This document shows, piece after piece, positions 18,682 to 28,090 of a stretch of 64,000 bases of DNA. The position numbers and the translations under genes are program-made. Every line of letters starts with the position of its first letter. Positions within the stretch are counted from its first letter, which is position 1. The DNA is from Chitinophagaceae bacterium. GTDB lineage: Bacteria > Bacteroidota > Bacteroidia > Chitinophagales > Chitinophagaceae. The stretch is taken from the NCBI GenBank assembly GCA_004028795.1, contig SAIW01000017.1:51655-115654 (forward strand), read 5' to 3'. The notes under the pieces are model-generated. The model was not told the origin of the DNA and ran no database searches. It was given only the letters and a program-made list of their open reading frames with translations.

Positions 18682-18759
18682 ATTGCTGCTATGAAAACAG
18701 AACGTACAAGTGAGTGATACTTCGACTTCACTCTGTACAAGCTACACAGGCGATGCCAT
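18682..18759. repeat. Dispersed intergenic repeat, family 2, copy A
   Basis: This stretch shares its order and most bases with 59050-59137: ATTGCTGC at one end, then ACAGAACGTA, ATACTTCGACT and AGGCGATGCCA at the other. It lies between the RND permease and adaptor genes, inside what should be one operon. It codes for nothing recognisable. Confidence 0.75.
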
Positions 18760-18783
18760 TGGCATTACAACCCGTAACAAAAA

Positions 18784-19848
18784 TTATTGATTGCTTAATT
18801 GCTCTAAAGTTTTTACACTGCGAACTTTTACAGCAGCCTTAGGCCTTACAAACAATACACCTGTAACCACAACAGAATCGCCAATATTTAAACCTTTTGT
18901 TACTTCTACAAATGCTGCATCTCTAACACCTGTTTCTACTTTGGTATAGTTAGCCTTGCCATCTTTAACCACAATTACAATTTTGTTTTTATCGTCGGGA
19001 ATAATACAGCCTGTAGGAATCATGATAGCTTTTGCATCTGCACCGGCAGATAATGTAACTTTTACAAAAGTGCCGGGGTTTACTTTGCCTTCACTCAAAA
19101 CAGCTCTTACTTTTAAGTTGCGAGAATTTTGATTGATTTGAGGCTCTGTGGCAATAATAGTTGCTTTTGTTGCCTTTTGTTTCAGGGCATCTATAGTTAC
19201 ATTAACGGTATTGCCTTTTTGAATGATAGAAGAATATTGTTCGGGAACAGTGAAATCTATTTTTACTTTATCAACCTGCTGCAAGGTAGCAATAACTGTT
19301 GCCGTTGTTACAAATGCACCGGGGCTAACCTGCCTTAAACCCAATTCTCCGTTGAATGGTGCTTTTAAAACTGTTTTATCAATTAAAGATTGTGTGTATT
19401 GAATGTCTGCCTTGTAACCGTTTACTGCATTTAAAGCATTGTCATAATCAGATTGGTTTACGCCATTTACAGCTAACAGTTTTCTTAAACGCTCTTCTGT
19501 TTTTTGTGCCAACTCAAGCTGTACTTTGCTTTTATTTAACTGTGCCTGCAAATCTGCATCGTAGACTTTAGCAATAACGGTTCCCTGTTTTATAAAATTG
19601 CCTTCTGGTACATTTAAATAAGTAAGCCTTCCGTTAGCTTCGGGGTGCAGTTCTACATACTCATTGGCAACCACCATACCGTTAACTTCAACATTATTGG
19701 TGATGGTTTTTTGAGAGGTAATTAATACATCTACCACTGCCGGAGGATCTTGTTTTTTTACATTGGCAGTTTTATCATCTTTTTTATTGCCACATGAAAT
19801 TAAGAGAGAAGAAAAAATAATACCTGTTGCAAGTTGGTTTACTTTCAT
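18784..19848 (-). CDS. RND efflux periplasmic adaptor (membrane-fusion protein), lipoprotein
   Basis: 354 residues with a lipoprotein signal (lipobox LLISC, Cys19), so anchored to the inner membrane facing the periplasm. The body has the MFP order: beta-barrel and lipoyl half-motif (NGRLTYLNVPEGNFIKQGTVIAKVYD), a coiled-coil hairpin (LNKSKVQLELAQKTEERLRKLL), the second lipoyl half (KAPFNGELGLRQVSPGAFV), then the beta-barrel domain. It bridges the RND permease just downstream to an outer-membrane channel. Together the two genes form an incomplete pump operon without its outer-membrane factor. Confidence 0.93.
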   Translation of the reverse strand: MKVNQLATGIIFSSLLISCGNKKDDKTANVKKQDPPAVVDVLITSQKTITNNVEVNGMVVANEYVELHPEANGRLTYLNVPEGNFIKQGTVIAKVYDADLQAQLNKSKVQLELAQKTEERLRKLLAVNGVNQSDYDNALNAVNGYKADIQYTQSLIDKTVLKAPFNGELGLRQVSPGAFVTTATVIATLQQVDKVKIDFTVPEQYSSIIQKGNTVNVTIDALKQKATKATIIATEPQINQNSRNLKVRAVLSEGKVNPGTFVKVTLSAGADAKAIMIPTGCIIPDDKNKIVIVVKDGKANYTKVETGVRDAAFVEVTKGLNIGDSVVVTGVLFVRPKAAVKVRSVKTLEQLSNQ

Positions 19849-19992
19849 TGGGAATAATTGTGTGTTGCTACATTAAAATCGGGTTAAAGATAACAGGAAT
19901 TTTTACCCGATGTTTAAATAAGATGGATGAATGTATGGTTTGAATAGGTAAGCAACAATTTCATAATGTGCATTTCATTTCTCTGTCAATAA

Positions 19993-20014
19993 TTTTAGTA
20001 ACATTTTACTAAAA
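19993..20014. promoter_or_regulatory. Perfect 9-bp dyad upstream of recA (candidate operator)
   Basis: TTTTAGTAA at 19993-20001 and TTACTAAAA at 20006-20014 are perfect inverted repeats around CATT. The dyad ends 72 bases before the recA start codon and about 27 bases before a -7-like TACTTTTA (20042-20049). The symmetry and position suit a dimeric repressor site, possibly SOS-related; no regulator is identified, so this is inference. Confidence 0.45.
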
Positions 20015-20086
20015 AAATTAGTGTGTGTAAATAAATTTCCATACTTTTAACCTCTCATTAATTTTGAAACATTAAACAATTATAAT

Positions 20087-21106
20087 ATGAGTAATGCAGA
20101 AAAACTAAAAGCTCTAAAACTTACGATTGATAAAATAGATAAGGATTTCGGAAAAGGAAGTGTAATGCTGATGAGCGATAGAGGCGAAAAAGAAATGGAA
20201 GTAGTAAGTACCGGTTCAATCGGTTTAGACATTGCTTTAGGCGTTGGCGGTGTACCTAAAGGAAGGGTTATTGAAATTTACGGCCCTGAAAGTAGCGGTA
20301 AAACCACCATTGCCACTCATATTATTGCAGAAGCACAAAAAAAAGGCGGCATGTGTGCTATTATTGATGCCGAGCATGCTTTTGACAGCAACTATGCTCA
20401 AAAATTAGGTGTTGATGTTGACAGCCTTTTGATTTCTCAACCTGACTACGGTGAGCAAGCTTTAGAAATTGCAGACCGTTTAATTCTTTCCGGTGCATTA
20501 GATGTGGTAGTGATTGACTCTGTTGCTGCATTAGTACCCAAAGGAGAATTGGAAGGAGAAATGGGTGATAGCAAAATGGGTTTACAGGCACGTTTAATGA
20601 GCCAGGCTTTACGTAAATTAACAGCTACCATCAGCAAAACCAATACGGTATGTATTTTCATTAACCAGTTGCGTGAAAAAATAGGTGTAATGTTTGGTAA
20701 TCCTGAAACTACAACAGGTGGTAATGCTTTAAAATTCTATGCTTCTGTTCGTTTAGATATTCGCCGTATGGCACAAATAAAAGATGGAGATGAAGCCATT
20801 GGTAACCGTGTTAAAGTAAAAGTGGTAAAAAACAAAGTAGCTCCGCCTTTCCGACAGGCAGAATTTGATATTGTATTTGGAGAAGGCATCAGCAAAGTGG
20901 GTGAAATTATTGATATGGGTGTTGAATTAGGTATTGTTCAAAAAAGCGGAAGCTGGTTTTCTTACGATAGCAACAAACTCGGCCAGGGTAGAGATGCGGT
21001 AAAACAATTATTGATTGATAACCCTGAATTGGCAACAGAAATTGAAAATAAAATTCGTGCAAAAGTTGCCGATATTAAAACAGGTGCAGTTAAAGAAGAA
21101 GCATAG
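20087..21106 (+). CDS. recA: RecA recombinase
   Basis: 339 residues. Walker A is GPESSGKTT and Walker [11 protein letters not shown]; the L2 DNA-binding loop region carries [20 protein letters not shown], and the preceding strand has [13 protein letters not shown]. RecA binds single-stranded DNA, drives strand exchange and co-activates self-cleavage of SOS repressors. The C-terminal tail is short but acidic (VKEEA). It stands alone: its own upstream region holds a dyad symmetry and an intrinsic terminator follows 31 bases after the stop. Confidence 0.99.
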   Translation: MSNAEKLKALKLTIDKIDKDFGKGSVMLMSDRGEKEMEVVSTGSIGLDIALGVGGVPKGRVIEIYGPESSGKTTIATHIIAEAQKKGGMCAIIDAEHAFDSNYAQKLGVDVDSLLISQPDYGEQALEIADRLILSGALDVVVIDSVAALVPKGELEGEMGDSKMGLQARLMSQALRKLTATISKTNTVCIFINQLREKIGVMFGNPETTTGGNALKFYASVRLDIRRMAQIKDGDEAIGNRVKVKVVKNKVAPPFRQAEFDIVFGEGISKVGEIIDMGVELGIVQKSGSWFSYDSNKLGQGRDAVKQLLIDNPELATEIENKIRAKVADIKTGAVKEEA

Positions 21107-21137
21107 CTTTTTGTATAGGTTGTACAGATTAGTAAGT

Positions 21138-21173
21138 AAAAAATCTTCATCATGTTTTGATGAAGATTTTTTT
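21138..21173 (+). terminator. Rho-independent terminator of recA
   Basis: AAAATCTTCATCA (from 21139) pairs with TGATGAAGATTTT (to 21170) around a 4-5 base loop and runs into seven T. A long, perfect stem. Confidence 0.92.
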
Positions 21174-21182
21174 ATTCAGTGT

Positions 21183-21206
21183 TATCTGCGGCTTCTGCGA
21201 GATAAA
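21183..21206. repeat. Short copy of the 'ctgcg' dispersed repeat, family 3
   Basis: The stretch TATCTGCGGCTTCTGCGAGA resembles the core of longer elements at 42345-42410 and 58945-59012 (TTCTGCGATTTCTGCG...TCTGCGAGAAA). It lies between the recA terminator and the next gene. Confidence 0.4.
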
Positions 21207-21269
21207 ACAAATTCATAAAATCATTCACCGCAATAATTTATCATTTAGTTTTACGTAAACAAGCAGGCA

Positions 21270-22577
21270 TTGATTCAATTCACAAAAATATTTTTTTTCT
21301 TTTCAATAATTGTTGCGTTTACTAATTCATTTGCTCAAATCAAATTGCCGCTTTCCATTCAATTAAAACCGTATAAAAAAGATGCTCTTTTTCATTCAGA
21401 TGATGATAAAATAGGCTTTGCTCTTAAACTTAAAAATGAAGTAAAAGATATTCAACGCGGCAACTATTATTTTGATGTAAGGAATGATAGCGGCCGTTCT
21501 ATTTTTAATGATCACAATGGATTTGCCATTAATGAACATAGCAGTTTTTCAAAAGATATTACACTTGATAAAAAGCAACTGAATGCGGGCTGTTATGAAG
21601 TGAAGATTTACATTCAAACCAATTATTATAAAGACACGCTTAAACATTTTTTTTGTTACAATGCAGAAGAAGTTGCTTTTGCAGACAGTACCAAACCAAC
21701 TGATTTTTTTCAGTTTTGGGAAGAAGCCAAACGCGAATTGGTAAACACCAATCCGCTTTTTAGAGCAACAAAAATTGATACACTGTGCGATAAATTTGCC
21801 AATGTTTATCTTGTTCAATTTCAATCAACAGAAAATAATATTATTAAAGGATGGCTAAGTGTGCCTAAAGAATATGGTAAGTTTCCGGCACTCTATAAAT
21901 TATACGATTTAAAACAACCAAGCTATCCCGACAGGCAAAGAGAAGCGGTTACATTTTCGATTGATATAAGAGGCTCGGGCATGAGCACTAATGCGGTTGC
22001 TCTTTCTTCGCAGGATTATTTTGTATTGAATGCAGACTATAAACGCCGTTTTATTTTACGTGGTGTTTATATGGATTGTTTGCGTGGTTTAGATTTTTTA
22101 TTCAGAAACGATTCTGCAAAAATTGATAATAAAAAAATTGTTGTAATGGGTTTCGGGCAAGCTGCACCAATGGCTGTTGCTACTGTCGCTTTAGATGGAA
22201 GAGCAGCAGGTTTATCGCTTGAAAGGCCAGTTGGCATTGACATTCCCAATTTTTTACAAAATGATGATGCTCTTTACAGAAGTGCTGTTGGCAACACAAT
22301 AAGAAATTATATCAGTAACCCTAACAATAAAACCAACATTTTTCAGTTTCAGCAAACCTGGAGTTATTTTGACCCCATAGCTTTTGCATCACTTATTCGT
22401 TGTAAGTTTTTAATGGGTTTAACTTTACGAAACGATTGCCCGCCAAAAACCGCCTATCACTTCATTAACAAACTGTCTATCGGCAGGCGTGATATTTATG
22501 TTTGTCCGGAATGTAATAATGAAATGAATTCTGCGTTTATAGAGTTGCAGAAGTTGTGGTTACATGAAATTTATTAG
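21270..22577 (+). CDS. Secreted acetylxylan-esterase-like (AXE1 fold) protein lacking the catalytic triad
   Basis: 435 residues starting at a TTG codon; the signal peptide MIQFTKIFFFFSIIVAFTNSFA supports that start. Residues 25-135 form a beta-domain of unknown type; residues 145-435 follow the AXE1 alpha/beta-hydrolase pattern (DFFQFWEEAKRELVNTNPLF, IDIRGSGMST, RGVYMDCLRGLDFLF). The nucleophile motif, normally GGSQGG, reads GFGQAA with Gly at the Ser position (residue 296). The acid region normally 'LxDxxCPP' reads TLRNDCPP, and the GHE histidine region reads NNEM. All three triad positions appear lost. It is therefore probably not an esterase; a carbohydrate-binding or scaffold role would be a guess. 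Confidence 0.75.
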   Translation: MIQFTKIFFFFSIIVAFTNSFAQIKLPLSIQLKPYKKDALFHSDDDKIGFALKLKNEVKDIQRGNYYFDVRNDSGRSIFNDHNGFAINEHSSFSKDITLDKKQLNAGCYEVKIYIQTNYYKDTLKHFFCYNAEEVAFADSTKPTDFFQFWEEAKRELVNTNPLFRATKIDTLCDKFANVYLVQFQSTENNIIKGWLSVPKEYGKFPALYKLYDLKQPSYPDRQREAVTFSIDIRGSGMSTNAVALSSQDYFVLNADYKRRFILRGVYMDCLRGLDFLFRNDSAKIDNKKIVVMGFGQAAPMAVATVALDGRAAGLSLERPVGIDIPNFLQNDDALYRSAVGNTIRNYISNPNNKTNIFQFQQTWSYFDPIAFASLIRCKFLMGLTLRNDCPPKTAYHFINKLSIGRRDIYVCPECNNEMNSAFIELQKLWLHEIY

Positions 22578-22598
22578 GCTTCTGTTTTAATTTAGTGT

Positions 22599-23447
22599 AT
22601 GAAAAAATGCTTTGTTACAGCAACTGTTGTTGCAATGTGCTTATTTTCTTTTACTGCCAAAGCAGGTTTTCCTGTTGGTGCAGGTAAATGGTTACTTTCT
22701 CCGGGTTATTATTATTATAGTGCCGATGGTTATTGGAACAGTAACAGAATATTTACTTCCTATTCTAACAACGGTCGTTTTACATCCCATTATTTTGGCT
22801 TATACGGAGCTTATGGAATAAACAGAAATTGGGAGTTTGTTTTTAATGTTCCTTTCGTTTCTCAAACTTATGCTGAAACAAATTTGTTGATACAAAACTC
22901 AAGCATGGGCGATGTTACAGCAGGTTTTGCATATTATCCTGAAATGAAAAATTTAACTACACATTTTTCTATAACAGGAAGTATTATTATTCCTTTATAC
23001 CAAAATGTAGCTTATCCCAGTAGTTTAACAGGTACGGTACCGGTAGTTGGTTTTCAAAGTGTAGGTGCAGAAGTAAAGGCAAGCTTAGCAGGCAGCCCTG
23101 AAAATTTTATTAAAAATTGTTACTACGATATGTCTGTTGGTGCCAGACAATATTTTTCAACTTATGGCCCAACTCAATTTTTCTTTGATGGCACTTTTGG
23201 TGTTGCTGTTGATGAAGACTGGAAAATTTACGGCAACCTTAGTACTGTAAGTTCTCAAAGCAATTATACAAGTACCACTTCTTCAGACGGTATCAACAGA
23301 GACTTCAGCTATTTCAGAATGACAACAGGTGTTGGTTACAGAGTAAATAAAACCGTTCAGTTATACGGCAATATTTTTCAGGATGTTTCGGGTAAAAATA
23401 TCGGTCGAGGTCATGGCTTTGGTTTATTTGCTGTAATAAAATTCTAA
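22599..23447 (+). CDS. Outer-membrane beta-barrel protein (phenol-degradation MetA-like/transporter family)
   Basis: 282 residues with signal peptide MKKCFVTATVVAMCLFSFTAKA. The rest is alternating aromatic/polar strands (WLLSPGYYYYSADGYWNSN, SHYFGLYGAYGI, WEFVFNVPFV) ending in a C-terminal aromatic (VIKF), the usual barrel signature. The layout resembles the MetA-pathway/DUF outer-membrane family PF13557, whose transport role is poorly defined. It begins 21 bases after the AXE1-like gene, on the same strand, so the two may be co-expressed. The fold is well supported, the function is not. Confidence 0.75.
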   Translation: MKKCFVTATVVAMCLFSFTAKAGFPVGAGKWLLSPGYYYYSADGYWNSNRIFTSYSNNGRFTSHYFGLYGAYGINRNWEFVFNVPFVSQTYAETNLLIQNSSMGDVTAGFAYYPEMKNLTTHFSITGSIIIPLYQNVAYPSSLTGTVPVVGFQSVGAEVKASLAGSPENFIKNCYYDMSVGARQYFSTYGPTQFFFDGTFGVAVDEDWKIYGNLSTVSSQSNYTSTTSSDGINRDFSYFRMTTGVGYRVNKTVQLYGNIFQDVSGKNIGRGHGFGLFAVIKF

Positions 23448-23475
23448 TGCTTACCGCTATTCAGTCTATATAAAA

Positions 23476-23928
23476 ATGACAACAGCCCACACTTTAGGAA
23501 AAAGAAAAAAAATTGCCTTAGTTGCACACGACAGAAAAAAAGAAGATTTAATTAATTGGGCAGTTGGTAATAAAGAAACTCTTTCTAAACATGAACTTTT
23601 TGCCACGGGTACTACCGGTAAATTAGTTGAAGAAGCGTTAGACAGACCCGTTAAAAAACTATTAAGCGGCCCTTTAGGCGGAGACCAGCAAATAGGCAGC
23701 ATGATTGCTGCCGGAGAAATTGATATGCTTATTTTTTTCTGGGATCCGATGGAAGCACAACCGCATGACAGTGACGTAAAAGCTTTATTGCGTTTAGGTG
23801 TTGCCTGGAATATTCCGATGGCTTGCGATAGAGCCACTGCCGATTTTTTGTTTACCTCTTCGTTTATGAATGAAGAATATAAAAGAGTTATTCCCGATTA
23901 CAGTACTTACTTACAGAGAAAAATATAG
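23476..23928 (+). CDS. mgsA: Methylglyoxal synthase
   Basis: 150 residues covering the whole family. Recognisable motifs are IALVAHDRKKEDLINW, the phosphate-binding ATGTTGKL, SGPLGGDQQIGSMIA and FFWDPMEAQPHDSDVKALLR. The enzyme converts dihydroxyacetone phosphate to methylglyoxal plus phosphate, a bypass that relieves sugar-phosphate stress. It is cytoplasmic. Flanking genes encode exported proteins with no obvious link; the gap to the upstream gene is 28 bases, so it may share a transcript. Confidence 0.97.
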   Translation: MTTAHTLGKRKKIALVAHDRKKEDLINWAVGNKETLSKHELFATGTTGKLVEEALDRPVKKLLSGPLGGDQQIGSMIAAGEIDMLIFFWDPMEAQPHDSDVKALLRLGVAWNIPMACDRATADFLFTSSFMNEEYKRVIPDYSTYLQRKI

Positions 23929-23977
23929 TTGCTTTGTTTTTTTATGAATGTTTATCTTGTGTGAAACTAATACACAC

Positions 23978-25636
23978 ATGAGACAAGCATTATTTGCAGC
24001 ATTATTATTCTGCTGCTTTTCTTCTTTTTCGCAAGACACAACCATTACCAAACAAGATTTAAAAAGTGCTGCTAAACTGTTTGATATTTCTTTCACACAA
24101 AAAGAAATTGATACTATGTTTACTGATGTGAAAGATAATTATGAGAATTATAAACTCATGCATAAGCTTTCACTCAACAACAGCGTACCATTAAGTTTAT
24201 GGCAAAGTCCTGTTTTACCGGGTATGAAGTTTAATGAAAAGCAGGAAGCTATTAACTGGAATATTCCTGCCAACGTTTCCCTTCCTTCCAACAAAAGCGA
24301 TTTAGCTTTTTATTCTATTGAACAATTAGCATCGCTGATAAAGAATAAAAAAATTACATCTGTTGAGTTAACCAAGTTTTTTATTGAACGGTTAAAAAAA
24401 TATGGTGATAGTTTACAATGTGTAATCTCCATAACAGAAGATATTGCTATGCAACAGGCAAAGCAGGCAGACGATGAATTAGCCAAAGGAAAATACCGTG
24501 GTTTATTACATGGCATTCCCTATGGCTTAAAAGATTTATTTGCAGTGAAGGGAACCAAAACAACCTGGGGTGCTGCTCCTTATAAAAATCAGGTGGTTGA
24601 TGAAGATGCTTATGTATATACCAAGTTGAAAGAGGCAGGTGCTGTATTAATTGTAAAATTTACTTTAGGTGCATTGGCAATGGGTGATTATTGGTATGGT
24701 GGCAGAACAAAAAATCCCTGGAATTTAAAATACGGTTCATCCGGTTCTTCTGCCGGTTCTGCATCTGGTACAGTGGCAGGCTTGGTACCTTTTGCCATAG
24801 GTACAGAAACATGGGGCAGCATTGTTTCTCCTTCCTCAACATGCGGTGCAACAGGCTTGCGGCCTACATTTGGCAGCATTAGCCGTAGCGGTGCAATGGC
24901 ATTAAGTTACAGTTTAGATAAAGCCGGACCTATTTGCAGAAGTGCCAACGATGCAGCTATTGTTTTTAATTATTTACACGGAACAGATGGCAAAGATTTA
25001 TGTGCTATAAACAAACCTTTCAATTATAAACCAACAGTTGATATTAAAAAATTGAAGATAGCTTACGCCAAAAATTATTACGATAAAATAACAGATACAT
25101 CACGCAATGAATGGAAAGTGTTGAACGAATTTAAAAAGATGGGCGTGCAATTAATTCCAGTAAACTTTCCTGACAGCGGCGTGTACAATTTTAATATTAT
25201 GGATGTGGTTATCAGTGCAGAATGTGCAGCACAGTTTGATGAATTAACACGCTATAATATTGATGATGAATTAACCATGCAGGGCAAAAATGATTGGCCT
25301 AATCAATTCCGTACATCCAGGTTAATTCCTGCTGTTGAATACATCAATGCACAACGTCATCGTTTTTTATTAATGCAAAAAGTAAATGAAGTAGTTAATC
25401 AGTACGATGTTATTATTTGTCCTACCAGAAACAGTGGCAACCAGGGTGCTATCACCAATTTAACAGGTCATCCTGTAGTATGTGTGCCAATAGGTTTTGA
25501 CAAACGTTTCAATCTTCCTACAAGCATCACCTTTATCGGTAAGTTGTATGATGAAGCAACTATTCTGGAAGTTGCCAAAGCATATCAACAAGCCACACCG
25601 TGGGATGAAATGCATCCTGAAATGTTTAAGAAATAA
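23978..25636 (+). CDS. Amidase-signature family hydrolase, exported
   Basis: 552 residues from the ATG at 23978, chosen because MRQALFAALLFCCFSSFSQ is a clean signal peptide; an upstream in-frame ATG at 23948 would spoil it. The Ser-cisSer-Lys triad is complete: Lys in YGLKDLFAVKG (near residue 183), the cis-Ser in the GSSGSSAGSASG loop (near 253) and the nucleophile Ser in GTETWGSIVSP (near 279). Enzymes of this family hydrolyse amides such as aminoacyl amides, peptide amides or cell-wall-related substrates. The N-terminal 100 residues are an extra helical segment common in exported Bacteroidota members. The substrate is unknown. A palindromic repeat follows. Confidence 0.92.
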   Translation: MRQALFAALLFCCFSSFSQDTTITKQDLKSAAKLFDISFTQKEIDTMFTDVKDNYENYKLMHKLSLNNSVPLSLWQSPVLPGMKFNEKQEAINWNIPANVSLPSNKSDLAFYSIEQLASLIKNKKITSVELTKFFIERLKKYGDSLQCVISITEDIAMQQAKQADDELAKGKYRGLLHGIPYGLKDLFAVKGTKTTWGAAPYKNQVVDEDAYVYTKLKEAGAVLIVKFTLGALAMGDYWYGGRTKNPWNLKYGSSGSSAGSASGTVAGLVPFAIGTETWGSIVSPSSTCGATGLRPTFGSISRSGAMALSYSLDKAGPICRSANDAAIVFNYLHGTDGKDLCAINKPFNYKPTVDIKKLKIAYAKNYYDKITDTSRNEWKVLNEFKKMGVQLIPVNFPDSGVYNFNIMDVVISAECAAQFDELTRYNIDDELTMQGKNDWPNQFRTSRLIPAVEYINAQRHRFLLMQKVNEVVNQYDVIICPTRNSGNQGAITNLTGHPVVCVPIGFDKRFNLPTSITFIGKLYDEATILEVAKAYQQATPWDEMHPEMFKK

Positions 25637-25656
25637 TTTTTTATTAATTTATAATA

Positions 25657-25744
25657 CGTCATTTCGAGATTGGGTTCATGCCCAACGAGAAATCTTTCGT
25701 AACTGGTGAATGAGATTTCTCAGGCAGGAACCTTCGAAATGACG
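25657..25744. repeat. MITE-like palindromic element, copy A
   Basis: Terminal inverted repeats CGTCATTTCGA (25657-25667) and TCGAAATGACG (25734-25744) are perfect over 11 bases. Inside are a second inverted pair, GAGAAATCT (25687-25695) and AGATTTCTC (25713-25721), and a small hairpin TTGGG...CCCAA. The same outer and inner pairs recur at 57947-58016. The whole would fold into a long stem in RNA or single-stranded DNA. It lies between the amidase and M28 peptidase genes and supplies a spurious in-frame ATG at 25706. Confidence 0.85.
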
Positions 25745-25795
25745 AGAAAGAAAGTAAATTCAATACATTGCTGTAATCAATCCAAACAAACAATC

Positions 25796-28009
25796 ATGAG
25801 AAAAATTTTTGTATTCATTGCTGTTATCTCCTTTCAGCAAATCATTGCACAAAAAACCATTAGTGGTTTTACAGAAAAATCTGCTGCAGAACAAATTGCT
25901 TTAGAGCAAAAATTTGATGGCTTCATAAGTGCAGAAAAAATTGGTGCAACTATTAAAGAATTGTCTGCAAAGCCACACCACATAAGCTCTCCGGGCGGTA
26001 AAGAAGTAGCAGAAAAAATTTTAGCAAAGTATAAAAGTTGGGGATGGGATGCAAAGATTGAAACCTATAACGTGTTATTTCCTACACCAAAAACAAGAGT
26101 GTTGGAAATGACTGCTCCTTCTGTTTATAAAGCTTTATTAAAAGAGCCCGGTTTAAAAGAAGATGCCACCAGTAATCAGGATGGTCAACTGCCGACATAC
26201 AATGCATGGAGTGCAGATGGTGATGTTACAGGCGATTTGGTTTTTGTGAATTATGGTTTACCGAGTGATTATGATGAGTTGGAAAAATTAGGTACTGATG
26301 TAAAAGGAAAAATTGTAATTACAAAATACGGCAAAAGCTGGCGTGGTATAAAGCCAAAAGTGGCTTACGAACATGGAGCCATTGGTTGTATTATTTACAG
26401 CGACCCGAAAGATGATGGTTATTATCAGGGAGAAGTGTATCCGAAAGGTGCTTTTAAAAATGAATATGGTGTGCAACGTGGCAGTGTAATGGATATGGTT
26501 ATTTATCCCGGAGATCCTTTAACACCCGGCATTGGTTCAATACCAAATACGAAGGGTTTGGAAAGAAGTGAAGCTCCAACTATTTTAAAAATTCCTGTAT
26601 TACCTATCAGTTATCATGATGCCAAACCATTGTTAGAATCTTTAGATGGTGCTGTTGCTCCTGATGATTGGCGTGGTGCATTGCCATTTACTTATCATGT
26701 TGGCGGAACAAATAAAACTAAAGTTCATTTGAAATTGGAATTTGATTGGAGCATTAAACCATGTTATGATGTGATTGCTATGATTAAAGGCAATATTTAT
26801 CCTGATGAATGGGTAATAAGAGGTAACCATCATGATGCATGGGTAAATGGAGCAGATGACCCAATCAGCGGTCAATCTGCTTTATTAGAAGAAGCAAGAG
26901 CTATTGGTGAATTAGTAAAGACAGGCTGGAAACCCAAGCGTACATTGGTTTTCTGTGCATGGGATGGTGAAGAACCCGGTTTATTGGGAAGCACAGAATG
27001 GGCAGAAGACCACATAAAAGAACTGCAACAAAAAGCTGTTTTATATATTAATACAGATGATTACAGCAGAGGTTTTTTTAATGCATCAGGCTCTCATGCT
27101 TTAGAAAACTTTATGTATGAAATTGCTAAAGATGTAAAAGACCCGCAAACAGATGTTAGCTTATTTGACAGAAGTAAAGCTGCCGACGCATTGCGTGCAA
27201 CATCGGCAACAGCAAAGAAAAATGCATTGCAGAAAAAGAGTTTAACATTGGGTGCATTAGGTTCGGGTTCAGATTATTCATCTTTCTTACAACACGATGG
27301 TGTGCCGAGTTTAAACTTAGGTTTTGGCGGTGAGGGAAGTGGTGGCGAGTATCATTCAATTTATGATTCTTATGATGACTTCTCTAAATTTAAAGACCCC
27401 GGTTTTATTTATGGTGCAGCATTAAGTAAAGTTGCAGGAAGAACTGCATTAAGAATGGCAGATGCAGATATATTACCTTTTGATTTCAGAAGCTTACACA
27501 AAACAGTAAGCAGTTATGTTGGTGAATTAATTGAGCTGACCAATCAGTTAAGAGAAAGTACTGCTGTTGAAAACGAATTAATTAAGAATAAGGTTTATCA
27601 ATTAGCCAACGATCCTTCAAAAAATTTAAAAGCACCAACAACAAAAGAAGAGGTACCGTTTATAGATTTTTCTCCATTACAAAATGCTGTTGCAAGTTTA
27701 GAAAAAGCTACCAATCATGTAAATGAAGTATGGACTAAATCTTTAACCAATACAGCTAATGCCGATGCATTCAATCAACAATTATACAAAGCAGAACAAC
27801 AACTGTTATTAAACAATGGTTTACCAAGAAGAAGTTGGTATAAGCATAGTTTATATGCACCCGGTTTTTATACAGGTTATGGTGTAAAAACAATGCCCGG
27901 TGTTAGAGAAGCTCTTGAACAAAGAAATTTTAAAGAGGCACAGGAACAAATTACGCTTGCAGCCGATGCTATTAATAAATTGAGCAGTTATTTGAATGCC
28001 ATTCAATAA
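25796..28009 (+). CDS. M28-family metallopeptidase (glutamate carboxypeptidase II-like), exported
   Basis: 737 residues from ATG 25796, which opens the signal peptide MRKIFVFIAVISFQQIIAQ; the longer frame from 25706 reads through the palindromic repeat and is rejected. The order matches PSMA-type peptidases: an N-terminal part with an inserted PA domain (GKIVITKYGKSWRGIKPKVA), the M28 domain, and a C-terminal helical dimerisation domain. Two-zinc ligands are visible: GNHHDAWVNGADDP, WDGEEPGLLGS, NTDDYSRG and EYHSIYDS. It should remove C-terminal acidic or other residues from peptides in the periplasm or outside. A terminator follows the gene. Confidence 0.94.
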   Translation: MRKIFVFIAVISFQQIIAQKTISGFTEKSAAEQIALEQKFDGFISAEKIGATIKELSAKPHHISSPGGKEVAEKILAKYKSWGWDAKIETYNVLFPTPKTRVLEMTAPSVYKALLKEPGLKEDATSNQDGQLPTYNAWSADGDVTGDLVFVNYGLPSDYDELEKLGTDVKGKIVITKYGKSWRGIKPKVAYEHGAIGCIIYSDPKDDGYYQGEVYPKGAFKNEYGVQRGSVMDMVIYPGDPLTPGIGSIPNTKGLERSEAPTILKIPVLPISYHDAKPLLESLDGAVAPDDWRGALPFTYHVGGTNKTKVHLKLEFDWSIKPCYDVIAMIKGNIYPDEWVIRGNHHDAWVNGADDPISGQSALLEEARAIGELVKTGWKPKRTLVFCAWDGEEPGLLGSTEWAEDHIKELQQKAVLYINTDDYSRGFFNASGSHALENFMYEIAKDVKDPQTDVSLFDRSKAADALRATSATAKKNALQKKSLTLGALGSGSDYSSFLQHDGVPSLNLGFGGEGSGGEYHSIYDSYDDFSKFKDPGFIYGAALSKVAGRTALRMADADILPFDFRSLHKTVSSYVGELIELTNQLRESTAVENELIKNKVYQLANDPSKNLKAPTTKEEVPFIDFSPLQNAVASLEKATNHVNEVWTKSLTNTANADAFNQQLYKAEQQLLLNNGLPRRSWYKHSLYAPGFYTGYGVKTMPGVREALEQRNFKEAQEQITLAADAINKLSSYLNAIQ

Positions 28010-28029
28010 TAACAATTAAAAATTAATTT

Positions 28030-28058
28030 AAGTCGTTACCAACTGTAACGACTTTTTT
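28030..28058 (+). terminator. Rho-independent terminator of the M28 peptidase gene
   Basis: AAGTCGTTAC (28030-28039) pairs perfectly with GTAACGACTT (28045-28054), followed by six T. Confidence 0.92.
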
Positions 28059-28090
28059 GTTGTCTATATTTATGTTTTGAAAGTTTATTT

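Noticed and set aside
19993..20014. Calling the recA dyad a LexA box
   Set aside because: No LexA gene or known lineage consensus is visible here, so only a candidate operator is reported.
25706..25795. Extended N-terminus of the M28 peptidase
   Set aside because: The 30 extra codons are read through the palindromic repeat, and a clean signal peptide starts at 25796.
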